A DNA stretch of 64,000 nt, taken from Undibacterium sp. 5I1 (GTDB taxonomy: Bacteria > Pseudomonadota > Gammaproteobacteria > Burkholderiales > Burkholderiaceae_D). A program made the translations under genes and the position numbers. Shown piece by piece: positions 36,528 to 44,545 of the stretch (its first letter is position 1; each line of letters opens with the position of its first letter). Where the stretch lies: the NCBI RefSeq assembly GCF_034314085.1, contig NZ_JAVIWI010000001.1:1488001-1552000 (forward strand). The letters run 5' to 3'. The notes below the pieces were generated by a model that was given only the letters and a program-made list of their open reading frames with translations, made no database searches and was not told the DNA's origin.

Positions 36528-37268
36528 CTAGCCCATATGTAAACCACCGTTAATTGAAAAGTCTGATCCAGTGGCGTAGCCACCTTCGTCAGAAGCAATC
36601 CAAGCAACGATAGAAGCAATTTCAGACGGTTCAGCTAAGCGCTTGACTGGAATGCCAGAAACGATCTTCTCCAGTACATCGGGACGTATTGCACGTACCA
36701 TATCAGTACCTACGTAGCCTGGAGAAACAGTGTTAACCGTCACTCCTTTAGTCGCTACCTCTTGCGCCAATGCCATAGTAAAACCGTGAATACCGGCTTT
36801 GGCCGTGGAATAATTTGTCTGACCAAACTGACCTTTTTGGCCATTAACAGAAGAAATATTAATGATGCGCCCCCAACCACGATCGGCCATACCATCAATA
36901 ATTTGTTTAGTTACGTTGAATAAAGAATTCAGATTGGTATCCATTACAGCATCCCAATCCGCCTTACTCATCTTACGGAATTGACCATCACGCGTAATGC
37001 CTGCGTTGTTGACCAGAACATCGACCTCACCGATTTCCGCTTTAACTTTATCAAAAGCTGCTTTAGTAGACTCCCAATCAGACACATTGCCTTCGGAGGC
37101 ATGAATATCATGACCTTCTGCCCGCATATCAGCTAGCCATTTATCTTTGCGCTGAGAGTTTGGGCCACATCCGGCAACAACGATAAAACCCTCCTGGCAT
37201 AAGCGCTTGCATATTGGAGTTCCAATTCCACCCATACCACCAGTTACATAAGCTATACGTTTTGACAT
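36528..37268 (-). CDS. phaB: Acetoacetyl-CoA reductase
   Basis: A 246-residue short-chain dehydrogenase that makes (R)-3-hydroxybutyryl-CoA with NADPH. Rossmann loop VTGGMGGIGTPICKRL at the N-terminus, NNAGITRDGQFRKMSKADWDAV, the catalytic Ser/Tyr/Lys in NISSVNGQKGQFGQTNYSTAKAG, and the C-terminal GGYATGSDFSINGGLHMG are characteristic of PhaB. It lies 22 bases after phaC. No phaA thiolase is in the locus, so acetoacetyl-CoA must come from a gene elsewhere. Confidence 0.95.
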   Translation of the reverse strand: MSKRIAYVTGGMGGIGTPICKRLCQEGFIVVAGCGPNSQRKDKWLADMRAEGHDIHASEGNVSDWESTKAAFDKVKAEIGEVDVLVNNAGITRDGQFRKMSKADWDAVMDTNLNSLFNVTKQIIDGMADRGWGRIINISSVNGQKGQFGQTNYSTAKAGIHGFTMALAQEVATKGVTVNTVSPGYVGTDMVRAIRPDVLEKIVSGIPVKRLAEPSEIASIVAWIASDEGGYATGSDFSINGGLHMG

Positions 37269-37290
37269 ACTAAATCTCCAATTTTTTTAT

Positions 37291-39009
37291 TTAATCTGCT
37301 CTTACTTTGACATATCGCCCAGGTGCAGGCTCTATTGGTTTAAAACTGGCATTTCCTGGCTTTACCGGGGCTTTCACCATCTTGCCGCCGTGCTCACTCA
37401 AAAAAATTGCCCACTCTGGCCACCAACTGCCAGGATGTTCTGTTGCACCATCAAACCAGGTTTGTGCATCTGATCCGAGGCTAGAATTAGTCCAGTAACT
37501 TCTCTTCTTTTTCGCTGGAGGATTTACCACTCCGGCAATGTGACCAGACGCCCCCAAAATAAATTGATTACGTGATTTCTTCTTGGGGTTAAGCAAAACG
37601 CAGGAAGCGTATGCAGCCTGCCAAGGAACAATATGATCCTCGCGCGAACCATAAATAAAGACAGGCGCATCAATTTTACCGAGATCAATCTTGTTTCCAG
37701 CAACCGTCAGTGCATTTGGTTTTTTTAATTTATTTTCCAGATAAGTATTTCTCAGGTACCAGCAAAACATTGGTCCAGGCAAATTAGTGCTATCTGCATT
37801 CCAGTACAACAAATCAAACGGAGGTGGACTATCCCCCTTCAAATAATTAGTCTGAACATAATTCCAGACTAAATCATTCGCGCGCAAACTGGAAAAAGTA
37901 CTCGCCAGATCACGCCCGGGCATCAGACCGCCTTGACCAATCGTTTGTTCACGCATGCTTACCTGCATTTCATCGACAAACACATCCAAAATACCTGTGT
38001 CTGAGAAATCCAATAGCGTAGTAAGTAACGTTAGACTACTAACGGGATGCTCTCCACGATCAGCCAAAGCAGCTAACGCTGTGGAAATAATTGTGCCGCC
38101 AACACAAAAACCAAAAGCATTAATTTTGTCTTGCTTACTAATTTCTTGAACAGTATGGATCGCCTGAATTGCACCCTCCTCTATGTAATCATTCCAACTA
38201 ACGGTCGCCAAAGACTCATGCGGATTAGCCCATGAAACAAGGAAAACAGTATGACCCTGCTCTACCGCATAACGCACTACCGAATTCTCTGGTTGTAGAT
38301 CAAGAATGTAAAACTTGTTAATGCAAGGGGGAACCATCAACAATGGGCGTTGATGTACAGTTTTGGTTAATGGACTGTACTGGATCAGTTGAAATAGGCG
38401 ATTTTCAAAAACCACTGTACCTTCGGATGTAGCAACATTTTTACCAACTTCAAATGCAGATTCGTCGGTCTGTGAGATGCGTCCTTTTTGCATATCAGCC
38501 AACATATGCGTAATACCTTTTGCCAGGCTTTCGCCTTTGCTTTCTATAATTTTTGTTTGAGCTTCAGGATTAGTAACAAGAAAATTTGCAGGCGACATTG
38601 CGTCGGTCATTTGCTGCACCGCAAAACGAATTTTCTGCTTCGTCTTCTCGGGAGCCTGAACTGATTCAGCCATTGCCATCAAAAATCGAGCATTTAGCAA
38701 ATATGACGCTGCGCTATAAGCATGCATGGCATGATTATGCCAATCGGGGGATGAGAAACGTTTATCGTTAAAATCAGGTACTTTGGAGACAGCAAAATCT
38801 TGCCACAACTTGCTAAATTCCTGCATATAATCACTTTGCAGTTTAGACATGGTTGCGGGGTCAATTTTTGCACCAACTTCTTTTAGTGACTCCAACATTG
38901 GGATGTGATTGATAGCCTCTGCTGGCTTCATCCAATCCTGCCATTTGTCCTGCTTCATTAGCTGTGACATCCAATTGGAGTACGTAGCTTGAGGATCAAA
39001 AGTCGTCAT
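37291..39009 (-). CDS. phaC: Class I poly(3-hydroxyalkanoate) synthase
   Basis: A 572-residue granule-bound polymerase. The lipase-like box is GFCVGG with nucleophile Cys302; the catalytic Asp is in SREDHIVPW and the general-base His in GASGHIAGVVNPPAKKKRSYW. Length and the N-terminal domain (WMSQLMKQDKWQDWMKPAEAI) fit class I enzymes that polymerise short-chain hydroxyacyl-CoA. It is the first gene of phaC-phaB-phaR; its promoter should lie in 39010-39155. Confidence 0.95.
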   Translation of the reverse strand: MTTFDPQATYSNWMSQLMKQDKWQDWMKPAEAINHIPMLESLKEVGAKIDPATMSKLQSDYMQEFSKLWQDFAVSKVPDFNDKRFSSPDWHNHAMHAYSAASYLLNARFLMAMAESVQAPEKTKQKIRFAVQQMTDAMSPANFLVTNPEAQTKIIESKGESLAKGITHMLADMQKGRISQTDESAFEVGKNVATSEGTVVFENRLFQLIQYSPLTKTVHQRPLLMVPPCINKFYILDLQPENSVVRYAVEQGHTVFLVSWANPHESLATVSWNDYIEEGAIQAIHTVQEISKQDKINAFGFCVGGTIISTALAALADRGEHPVSSLTLLTTLLDFSDTGILDVFVDEMQVSMREQTIGQGGLMPGRDLASTFSSLRANDLVWNYVQTNYLKGDSPPPFDLLYWNADSTNLPGPMFCWYLRNTYLENKLKKPNALTVAGNKIDLGKIDAPVFIYGSREDHIVPWQAAYASCVLLNPKKKSRNQFILGASGHIAGVVNPPAKKKRSYWTNSSLGSDAQTWFDGATEHPGSWWPEWAIFLSEHGGKMVKAPVKPGNASFKPIEPAPGRYVKVRAD

Positions 39010-39155
39010 GCGTGTCTCCTGTTTTTAACTTGTCGTTATTATGTTATTGCAGTTACGTTGTGACACACTAAAATTTTTCAATGGATGTTTTAGTGCGACT
39101 TACAAATTACTTATAAATCTCTAATCTCTTCGGATTAACTTTAAGGCTTAGCAGT

Positions 39156-39413
39156 ATGTATATTATCGCGATTGCCTGGATCTACGTTGTTTTAATGATG
39201 TCAATTACTGAAGCATCAGTTGTTGCAGGAATTATGACGTTTTTAATGTACTGTGTGTTGCCTTTAGGCTTATTTTTATACTTGTGGCTGACGCCAGCAA
39301 GAAAAAAACAAAGGGCTAGGGACAAAGAACTGATGAAAGCCGCACTAGCCAATAATACGACCGCTGCCAATACAAAAGCAGAGGCCTCCAGCCAAGATGC
39401 AGCAGAAAGTTAA
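39156..39413 (+). CDS. Small two-helix membrane protein
   Basis: 85 residues: two hydrophobic segments (YIIAIAWIYVVLMMSI and VVAGIMTFLMYCVLPLGLFLYLWL), then a cytoplasmic basic and Ala/Thr-rich tail (PARKKQRARDKELMKAALANNTTAANTKAEASSQ). It is divergent from phaC and ends one base from the convergent pgeF stop. Small proteins of this shape are widespread in Burkholderiales without a known role. Confidence 0.7.
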   Translation: MYIIAIAWIYVVLMMSITEASVVAGIMTFLMYCVLPLGLFLYLWLTPARKKQRARDKELMKAALANNTTAANTKAEASSQDAAES

Positions 39414-39414
39414 T

Positions 39415-40206
39415 TTATTCTGCGATCCAAATGAGGCTTGCCATCCGCCCTGTGATGCCATCCCTTCTGTAAGAATAAAATTGAGCTTTTTCAGTTACGG
39501 TACAGCGATCTCCACCATACACTTTGTCCACGCCTTCCTTTACCAAAATATAACGAGCTAGCCCATAAATATCGGCCACATATTTATCTTGCGTTATTCT
39601 TCTTTTAAAAAATTTTTCAGATATTCTGCTACTTAAACGAAACGCGTCCAGCACGTCTTGCCCCACCTCGAATTCATCAGGGCCAATGGCGGGTCCCATC
39701 CATGCGACAATATCTTCAGCGCCAGAATCACGCATTTTAGCTAATGTATTTTGCAATACTCCTGCGGCTAAACCGCGCCATCCAGCATGGGCTGCTGCCA
39801 CCACTTTGCCTTTCATATCTGCAAACAAAACAGGCAAACAATCCGCCGTTAAAATTCCGCAAACAGTATTTGGTTCTGTAGCAAAAACTGCATCACCGAC
39901 ACTTGTATCAATCAACATTGCCGCATCCAACACAACTGTGCCGTGCACTTGCGATAAAAATCTGACATCTTCAGGTAAAAAACGATTAAGTATCTCGCGG
40001 TTCTGGGCAACGACTTTTATATCATCCCCTACATGATCGCCAAGATTATTGCCGCCACCTCCCAATCCATTATCGTAAGGAGCTAAACTAAATCCTCCAG
40101 CGCGAGTGGTAGAAAAAGCCTGTACGTTAGCAGGCAAGCCCTTCCAATTCGGATGAATAATAGGAAGGCTCAATAAACTTTCATTTATCTGGCCTGAAAA
40201 ATTCAT
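39415..40206 (-). CDS. pgeF: Peptidoglycan editing factor PgeF (YfiH/laccase-domain family)
   Basis: A 263-residue member of the DUF152/YfiH family. Signature segments: FSTTRAGGFSLAPYDNGLGGGGNNLGDHVGDD, LSQVHGTVV, GILTADCLPVLFAD and AAHAGWRGLAAGVLQNT, holding the conserved His and Cys metal/active-site residues. PgeF removes wrongly incorporated amino acids from muropeptide precursors; some homologs have polyphenol-oxidase or purine-phosphorylase activity. The start overlaps the rluD stop by four bases, the usual rluD-pgeF coupling. Confidence 0.92.
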   Translation of the reverse strand: MNFSGQINESLLSLPIIHPNWKGLPANVQAFSTTRAGGFSLAPYDNGLGGGGNNLGDHVGDDIKVVAQNREILNRFLPEDVRFLSQVHGTVVLDAAMLIDTSVGDAVFATEPNTVCGILTADCLPVLFADMKGKVVAAAHAGWRGLAAGVLQNTLAKMRDSGAEDIVAWMGPAIGPDEFEVGQDVLDAFRLSSRISEKFFKRRITQDKYVADIYGLARYILVKEGVDKVYGGDRCTVTEKAQFYSYRRDGITGRMASLIWIAE

Positions 40207-41249
40207 AGCAACATAGTAGTTGTAATGCCTGCTTGCAGTAACAAGTCAGAAAAATCATCCGCCAGATTCACCTCCCACTCCACATAGTCATGTGTCATCG
40301 GATGAATCAAACCCAGCTTACGAGCTTGTAATGCCTGGCGTGGGAAAAACCGTGCGAGATGCTGTTTGCCATACAGAGTGTCGCCAACCAGAGAAAATCC
40401 CAACGATTGCATATGCACACGAATTTGATGCGTACGTCCGGTTTCCAGTTGGCAGGCGACCAGACTGACTGGGAAGCGCTCCAGCATACCTGCAGCTTTC
40501 CGTTGGAAATGAGTAATCGCGGGCTTAGCCAACATACTCTCAGATACCGCCATTTTGATTCGATCTCTCGGATGTCTCGCCATTGCGGCATCAATCGTCC
40601 CGGTTGGTTTAGGTGTCCCCCAAACCAAAGCATAGTATTCACGACTCACAGTACGGTCTTGCAATTGCCTTACCAGCTCAGTTTGCGCAATCAAAGTCTT
40701 GGCGACTACCATCAAACCCGAGGTATCCTTATCAAGCCGATGCACAATGCCTGCACGCGGCACACCTGCCAAAGCAGGAAAGCGATGCAATAAGCCATTA
40801 AGCAAAGTACCTGACCAATTACCTGCAGCAGGATGCACGACTAAACCTGCTGGCTTATTGATAATAAGAATGGCATCATCCTCATAAATAATATCCAACG
40901 GCATTTCTTCAGGCTTGTAAGCACCTTCATCTGGCGCTGCCTGTGGTTGGATAATAATATGTTCGTCACCTAATACGGTGGTCTTACCGCGTACAATCTG
41001 GCCATCCAAACTAACAAAGCCAGCCTCTATCCATTGTTGAATGCGGCTTCTTGAATATTGTGGAACCAGTTTTGATAAAGTCTTGTCCAAGCGTTCGCCA
41101 CAAACGTCTGGGCTTAATTTGAGTTCAATAACATCGATTTGCGGAGGCAAATCATCGATTTCGTCACCATCTTCAAGCTCGACAAGCCCCTCTTTAAATT
41201 GAGGATCTAATAAAATCGCTGCTTCAGTTGGTCTAACATTAATTGCCAT
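40203..41249 (-). CDS. rluD: 23S rRNA pseudouridine synthase RluD
   Basis: A 348-residue pseudouridine synthase for 23S rRNA (positions 1911/1915/1917 in E. coli). A 40-residue acidic N-terminal extension (GLVELEDGDEIDDLPPQIDV) precedes the S4 RNA-binding domain (RLDKTLSKLVPQYSRSRIQQWIEAGFVSLDG). The catalytic domain has RLDKDTSGLMVVAKT with the active Asp, and TGRTHQIRVHMQSLG. Only 25 bases separate its start from the divergent bamD start, so the two promoters must overlap each other's coding sequence. Confidence 0.93.
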   Translation of the reverse strand: MAINVRPTEAAILLDPQFKEGLVELEDGDEIDDLPPQIDVIELKLSPDVCGERLDKTLSKLVPQYSRSRIQQWIEAGFVSLDGQIVRGKTTVLGDEHIIIQPQAAPDEGAYKPEEMPLDIIYEDDAILIINKPAGLVVHPAAGNWSGTLLNGLLHRFPALAGVPRAGIVHRLDKDTSGLMVVAKTLIAQTELVRQLQDRTVSREYYALVWGTPKPTGTIDAAMARHPRDRIKMAVSESMLAKPAITHFQRKAAGMLERFPVSLVACQLETGRTHQIRVHMQSLGFSLVGDTLYGKQHLARFFPRQALQARKLGLIHPMTHDYVEWEVNLADDFSDLLLQAGITTTMLL

Positions 41250-41274
41250 CGGCTATAATCCGTAAATTGTTCTA

Positions 41275-42090
41275 ATGCACACGCAAAAACTTATGCAAAT
41301 TAAATCTATAAAATTGTTCAGTCTCATCCTCGCCTTGGCACTCACAGGTTGCGGCGTATTCGGCGACAAATCGGACGAAACTAAAACATGGTCTGCTGCA
41401 AAATTATACGCTGAAGCAAAAGACGAAATGAACAATGGTGGTTATGAAAGAGCAGTTCAGTACTTTGAGAGGTTGGAATCGCGCTTCCCGTTTGGTACCT
41501 ACGCCCAGCAAGCACAAATGGAAATTGCTTATGCTTACTACAAACAAGGCGATCAAGCGCAAGCTCTGGCCGCGGTAGAACGTTTTATTAAACTGCATCC
41601 AAATCACGAAAGTGTTGATTATATGTACTACTTGCGCGGCTTGATCAATTTTAATGATCAACTTGGCTTTATGAATTTTATTGCCAACCAAGATATTACT
41701 GAACGAGATCCTAAAGCATCACGTGATTCATTTGACGCTTTCAAGCAACTTGCTATCCAGTTCCCAGACAGTAAATACACGCCAGATGCGATTTTACGTA
41801 TGAAATATCTGGTAAACGCCTTAGCGCAATATGACGTTCATGTAGGAAAGTATTATCTTCGTCGTGGTGCTTATCTGGCTGCTGCAAACCGCGCCCAATC
41901 AGCCATTACAGAATATCCAGACGCGCCAGCAATTGAAGAAGCGATGTACATATTGGTTCGATCCTACGATGCGATGGGCATGACAGATCTGCGTGATGAC
42001 GCTAACCGGGTATTTTTAAAGAACTTTCCTAATAGTCCGTTTTTAACTGGCAAAGCAGCCGGAAAAACTGCCTGGTGGAAGTTCTGGTAA
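41275..42090 (+). CDS. bamD: Outer membrane assembly lipoprotein BamD
   Basis: 271 residues, or 265 if the second ATG (41293) is used. Lipoprotein signal LFSLILALALTGC (Cys26), then about five TPR-like repeats (AKLYAEAKDEMNNGGYERAVQYFERLESRFPFGTYAQQAQMEIAYAYYKQGD...). BamD is an essential scaffold of the BAM complex that inserts beta-barrel proteins into the outer membrane. It is divergent from rluD and ends at a strong terminator. Confidence 0.95.
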   Translation: MHTQKLMQIKSIKLFSLILALALTGCGVFGDKSDETKTWSAAKLYAEAKDEMNNGGYERAVQYFERLESRFPFGTYAQQAQMEIAYAYYKQGDQAQALAAVERFIKLHPNHESVDYMYYLRGLINFNDQLGFMNFIANQDITERDPKASRDSFDAFKQLAIQFPDSKYTPDAILRMKYLVNALAQYDVHVGKYYLRRGAYLAAANRAQSAITEYPDAPAIEEAMYILVRSYDAMGMTDLRDDANRVFLKNFPNSPFLTGKAAGKTAWWKFW

Positions 42091-42113
42091 AACTTACTAG
42101 AACTCATTAAGTG

Positions 42114-42142
42114 AAAAAGCCTCCGACATGGAGGCTTTTTTG
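42114..42142. terminator. Bidirectional terminator between bamD and yaaA
   Basis: Stem AAAAAGCCTCC / GGAGGCTTTTT with a five-base GACAT loop, between the convergent 3' ends of bamD and yaaA; it works on both strands. Confidence 0.9.
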
Positions 42143-42191
42143 TTTGAGTGAGCAGAATGTATACAAGAAAAATAATTAAACGTCCCTTACT

Positions 42192-42968
42192 TCAGCTTTC
42201 CAATTTACGCCTGAATACCCAATGTTGCGAATCAGACTCTTCTTGATTAAAGGAATATCCTTCAAAATCAAAAGTTTTTATTTTTTCAGGATTCTGTATT
42301 TTATTTAATGCGCAGTAACGTGCCATTAACCCTCTTGCTCGTTTTGCATAAAAAGAAATGATTTTGTACTTACCATTTTTCCAATCCTGAAAAATCGGCG
42401 TAACGACAGAGCCATTCAACATCGTAGGTTGCACCACTTTAAAATACTCTTCTGAAGCTAAATTCAACAACACTTTGTTTTTTTGCTCCGATAAAACTTG
42501 ATTTAAAGTCTCCGTCACTTTAGCGCCCCAGAAAGCATACAAATTCTTACCGTTTGGGTTTTCCATTCGAGTACCCATCTCCAGTCGGTACGCTTGCATC
42601 AAATCAAATGGTCTCAATACTCCGTAGAGTCCAGACAAAATCCGTAAGTGATTTTGAAGATAATTAGATTGAGTATGACTTAATTGTTGCGCTTGTAAGC
42701 CCTCATAAACATCACCATTAAAAGCCAAAATAGCCTGCTTAACTTTGTCCGCCTTTGGTAAACGCGTCCAATCTTGAAAGCGATCTACATTTAATTGTGC
42801 TAACGCAGGAGAAATATCCATCAACTGCGCCAACTGATCTACTTTGTATTTTTTAGCTACTTTAATTAATTCTGCCGCCTCGTCCATTAATTCTGGATGA
42901 GTCACAATTTTACTTTTTACAGGCGTATCGTAGTCTAGGCTTTTGGCAGGAGATAATATAATGAGCAT
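42192..42968 (-). CDS. yaaA: Peroxide stress protein YaaA
   Basis: A 258-residue member of the YaaA/UPF0246 family. N-terminal LIILSPAKSLDYDTPV, LAFNGDVYEGLQA, LRILSGLYGVLRPFDLMQAYRLEMGTR, and C-terminal KRARGLMARY are family signatures. In E. coli YaaA is induced by OxyR and lowers free iron during peroxide stress. Its start lies 16 bases from the divergent PIN-protein start. Confidence 0.94.
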   Translation of the reverse strand: MLIILSPAKSLDYDTPVKSKIVTHPELMDEAAELIKVAKKYKVDQLAQLMDISPALAQLNVDRFQDWTRLPKADKVKQAILAFNGDVYEGLQAQQLSHTQSNYLQNHLRILSGLYGVLRPFDLMQAYRLEMGTRMENPNGKNLYAFWGAKVTETLNQVLSEQKNKVLLNLASEEYFKVVQPTMLNGSVVTPIFQDWKNGKYKIISFYAKRARGLMARYCALNKIQNPEKIKTFDFEGYSFNQEESDSQHWVFRRKLES

Positions 42969-42984
42969 AATAATTTAAAGAAAG

Positions 42985-43449
42985 ATGATTACCTCAATGA
43001 TACCTAAGCGTGTGGTTCTTGACACTAATGTGTGCCTAGATTTGTTCGTATTCCATGATCCAAGATGGACTGCATTATTAGAGGGATTAAAGGATGGCAG
43101 CATCAAGGCAGTTACAAGGGAGGATTGCAGGCAAGAGTGGCTAGTCGTGCTGACCTACCCTCATCTGCCAATTAAAGAAGATCAGCGTAGCTCTATTATT
43201 TCGAGCTTTGATGCACTAATCGAATTGCAAGCTGGGATGGAACAAGTCAACATACGACTACCAATTTGTAGCGATAAGGATGACCAAAAATTCTTGGAAA
43301 TTGCGAGGGATGCAAAAGTGGACGTGCTTATAACAAAAGATAAGGCTTTATTAAAACTAGCTAGAAAAGCGATCCAAGCCGGTTTATATCAAATCGAAAC
43401 ACCTGAAAAATTTTTGCTCCGCTTACAAACAACTTTTAAAGATAATTAA
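42985..43449 (+). CDS. PIN-domain protein, putative toxin-type nuclease (COG1569 family)
   Basis: 154 residues; AGAAAG stands directly before the first ATG, and an ATG at 42997 is an alternative. The PIN active-site acids are seen: Asp13 in VVLDTNVCLDLF, Glu in REDCRQEWLVV, Asp in SDKDDQKFLEIA, and ITKDKALLKLA. Members of this family are annotated as toxins of toxin-antitoxin pairs, but no antitoxin-like gene flanks it: yaaA is divergent and cheZ lies 337 bases on. Either an orphan, a domesticated nuclease, or its partner is elsewhere. Confidence 0.85.
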   Translation: MITSMIPKRVVLDTNVCLDLFVFHDPRWTALLEGLKDGSIKAVTREDCRQEWLVVLTYPHLPIKEDQRSSIISSFDALIELQAGMEQVNIRLPICSDKDDQKFLEIARDAKVDVLITKDKALLKLARKAIQAGLYQIETPEKFLLRLQTTFKDN

Positions 43450-43786
43450 CAATTTCCTCACCTTGTTTTTACTCGATGATTTGCAACAACCAAGAATGAT
43501 CGATGCATTGTTAATATCGTTATCGGACGTATGTGTGTTGCAGAGTGTTGTAATAACGCTTGCAACTAATCCGTCAAGTGAAATCAATCGGTAAAAACGT
43601 GAATAAAAGATGACAAGTTTTATTTCCTAGAGTTATTCTAAGCTCATGTAAGTCCTGTTACTATGGCATGAAGGGGCGTGATTGTAATTATTCATTCGTC
43701 ACGCGAAATTTGATCTGTATGAGATACCATGATATTTGTGAATACCGTCACAAAACTATCAAAGCGATTATGGAGAATAGAGGACT
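43450..43786. other. Gap upstream of cheZ
   Basis: These 337 bases hold no gene I can support. They should carry the cheZ-cheA promoter; I could not find a convincing sigma-28 site. An imperfect inverted pair GCATTGTTAATATCG / CGTTATCGG is not convincing. AGAGGAC nine bases before the cheZ ATG is its ribosome-binding site. Confidence 0.4.
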
Positions 43787-44545
43787 ATGACCGATTCAGC
43801 AGATGATCTGGACGCATTATTCGAAGAAATGGCCAATCAACGCGTAGAGGCCGTTCCCCCGCCTCCCGCAGCAAGTGCACAAGGAACTGCTGACACAGCA
43901 GAAGTTGAAGATCCATCGCTAGCACTTAAAAATAAATTCCAAAGTACTGAAGATCAATCCGCCAAACCGATGTTTGACCGTCTGGGTGGTTTAGTGCGCA
44001 TGATGCACGACTCCATGCGAGAACTTGGTTATGACCGTTCACTTTCTGACGTTGCCTCACAAATCTCTGATGCTCAAGGCCGACTAGAATATGTCGCGTC
44101 TCTCACAGAACAAGCAGCTAATAAAGTGCTGAATGCAACTGATGCAGGCATGCCAGAACAAGACGCTTTGGCAAAAGGAGCAAAAGATATCGATACCCGC
44201 TGGGCGAGCGTTTTCGCAGGCAAATTAAGTATCGACGATTTTAAAATACTGGCAAATGACTCAAAAACCTTTGCTAACACGGTAATCGCCTCCACCGATG
44301 CAGAGAAAGCTCGGCTGCTCGATATTATGATGGCGCAGGACTTCCAGGATTTAACGGGACAGTTAATTAAAAAAGTGCTGATTATTACCCAAGCAGTAGA
44401 ACGGGAATTAGCACAAATTTTGATCGATAATGCACCGGTAGAGTTGAAAGAGAAAGCCATCGAATTGATGGAAGGGCCTTCCGTTCCAAATGCTGCACTA
44501 GAACAGGACGACGTAGATAACCTACTTGATAGTCTGGGCTTCTGA
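43787..44545 (+). CDS. cheZ: Protein phosphatase CheZ
   Basis: 252 residues. The conserved catalytic helix is MAQDFQDLTGQLIKKV (Asp185-Gln192 for DFQDLTGQ), which inserts into the CheY active site; the C-terminal DDVDNLLDSLGF is the CheY-tethering peptide. The N-terminus carries a Pro/Ala linker (PPPPAASAQ). CheZ dephosphorylates CheY-P. Its TGA overlaps the ATG of the next gene (cheA-like), so the two are translationally coupled. No cheY, cheW, cheB, cheR or receptor gene adjoins. Confidence 0.93.
   Translation: MTDSADDLDALFEEMANQRVEAVPPPPAASAQGTADTAEVEDPSLALKNKFQSTEDQSAKPMFDRLGGLVRMMHDSMRELGYDRSLSDVASQISDAQGRLEYVASLTEQAANKVLNATDAGMPEQDALAKGAKDIDTRWASVFAGKLSIDDFKILANDSKTFANTVIASTDAEKARLLDIMMAQDFQDLTGQLIKKVLIITQAVERELAQILIDNAPVELKEKAIELMEGPSVPNAALEQDDVDNLLDSLGF

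Noticed and set aside
43450..43786. Sigma-28 promoter for cheZ-cheA
   Set aside because: No TAAA-N15-GCCGATAA-like match could be found by eye.
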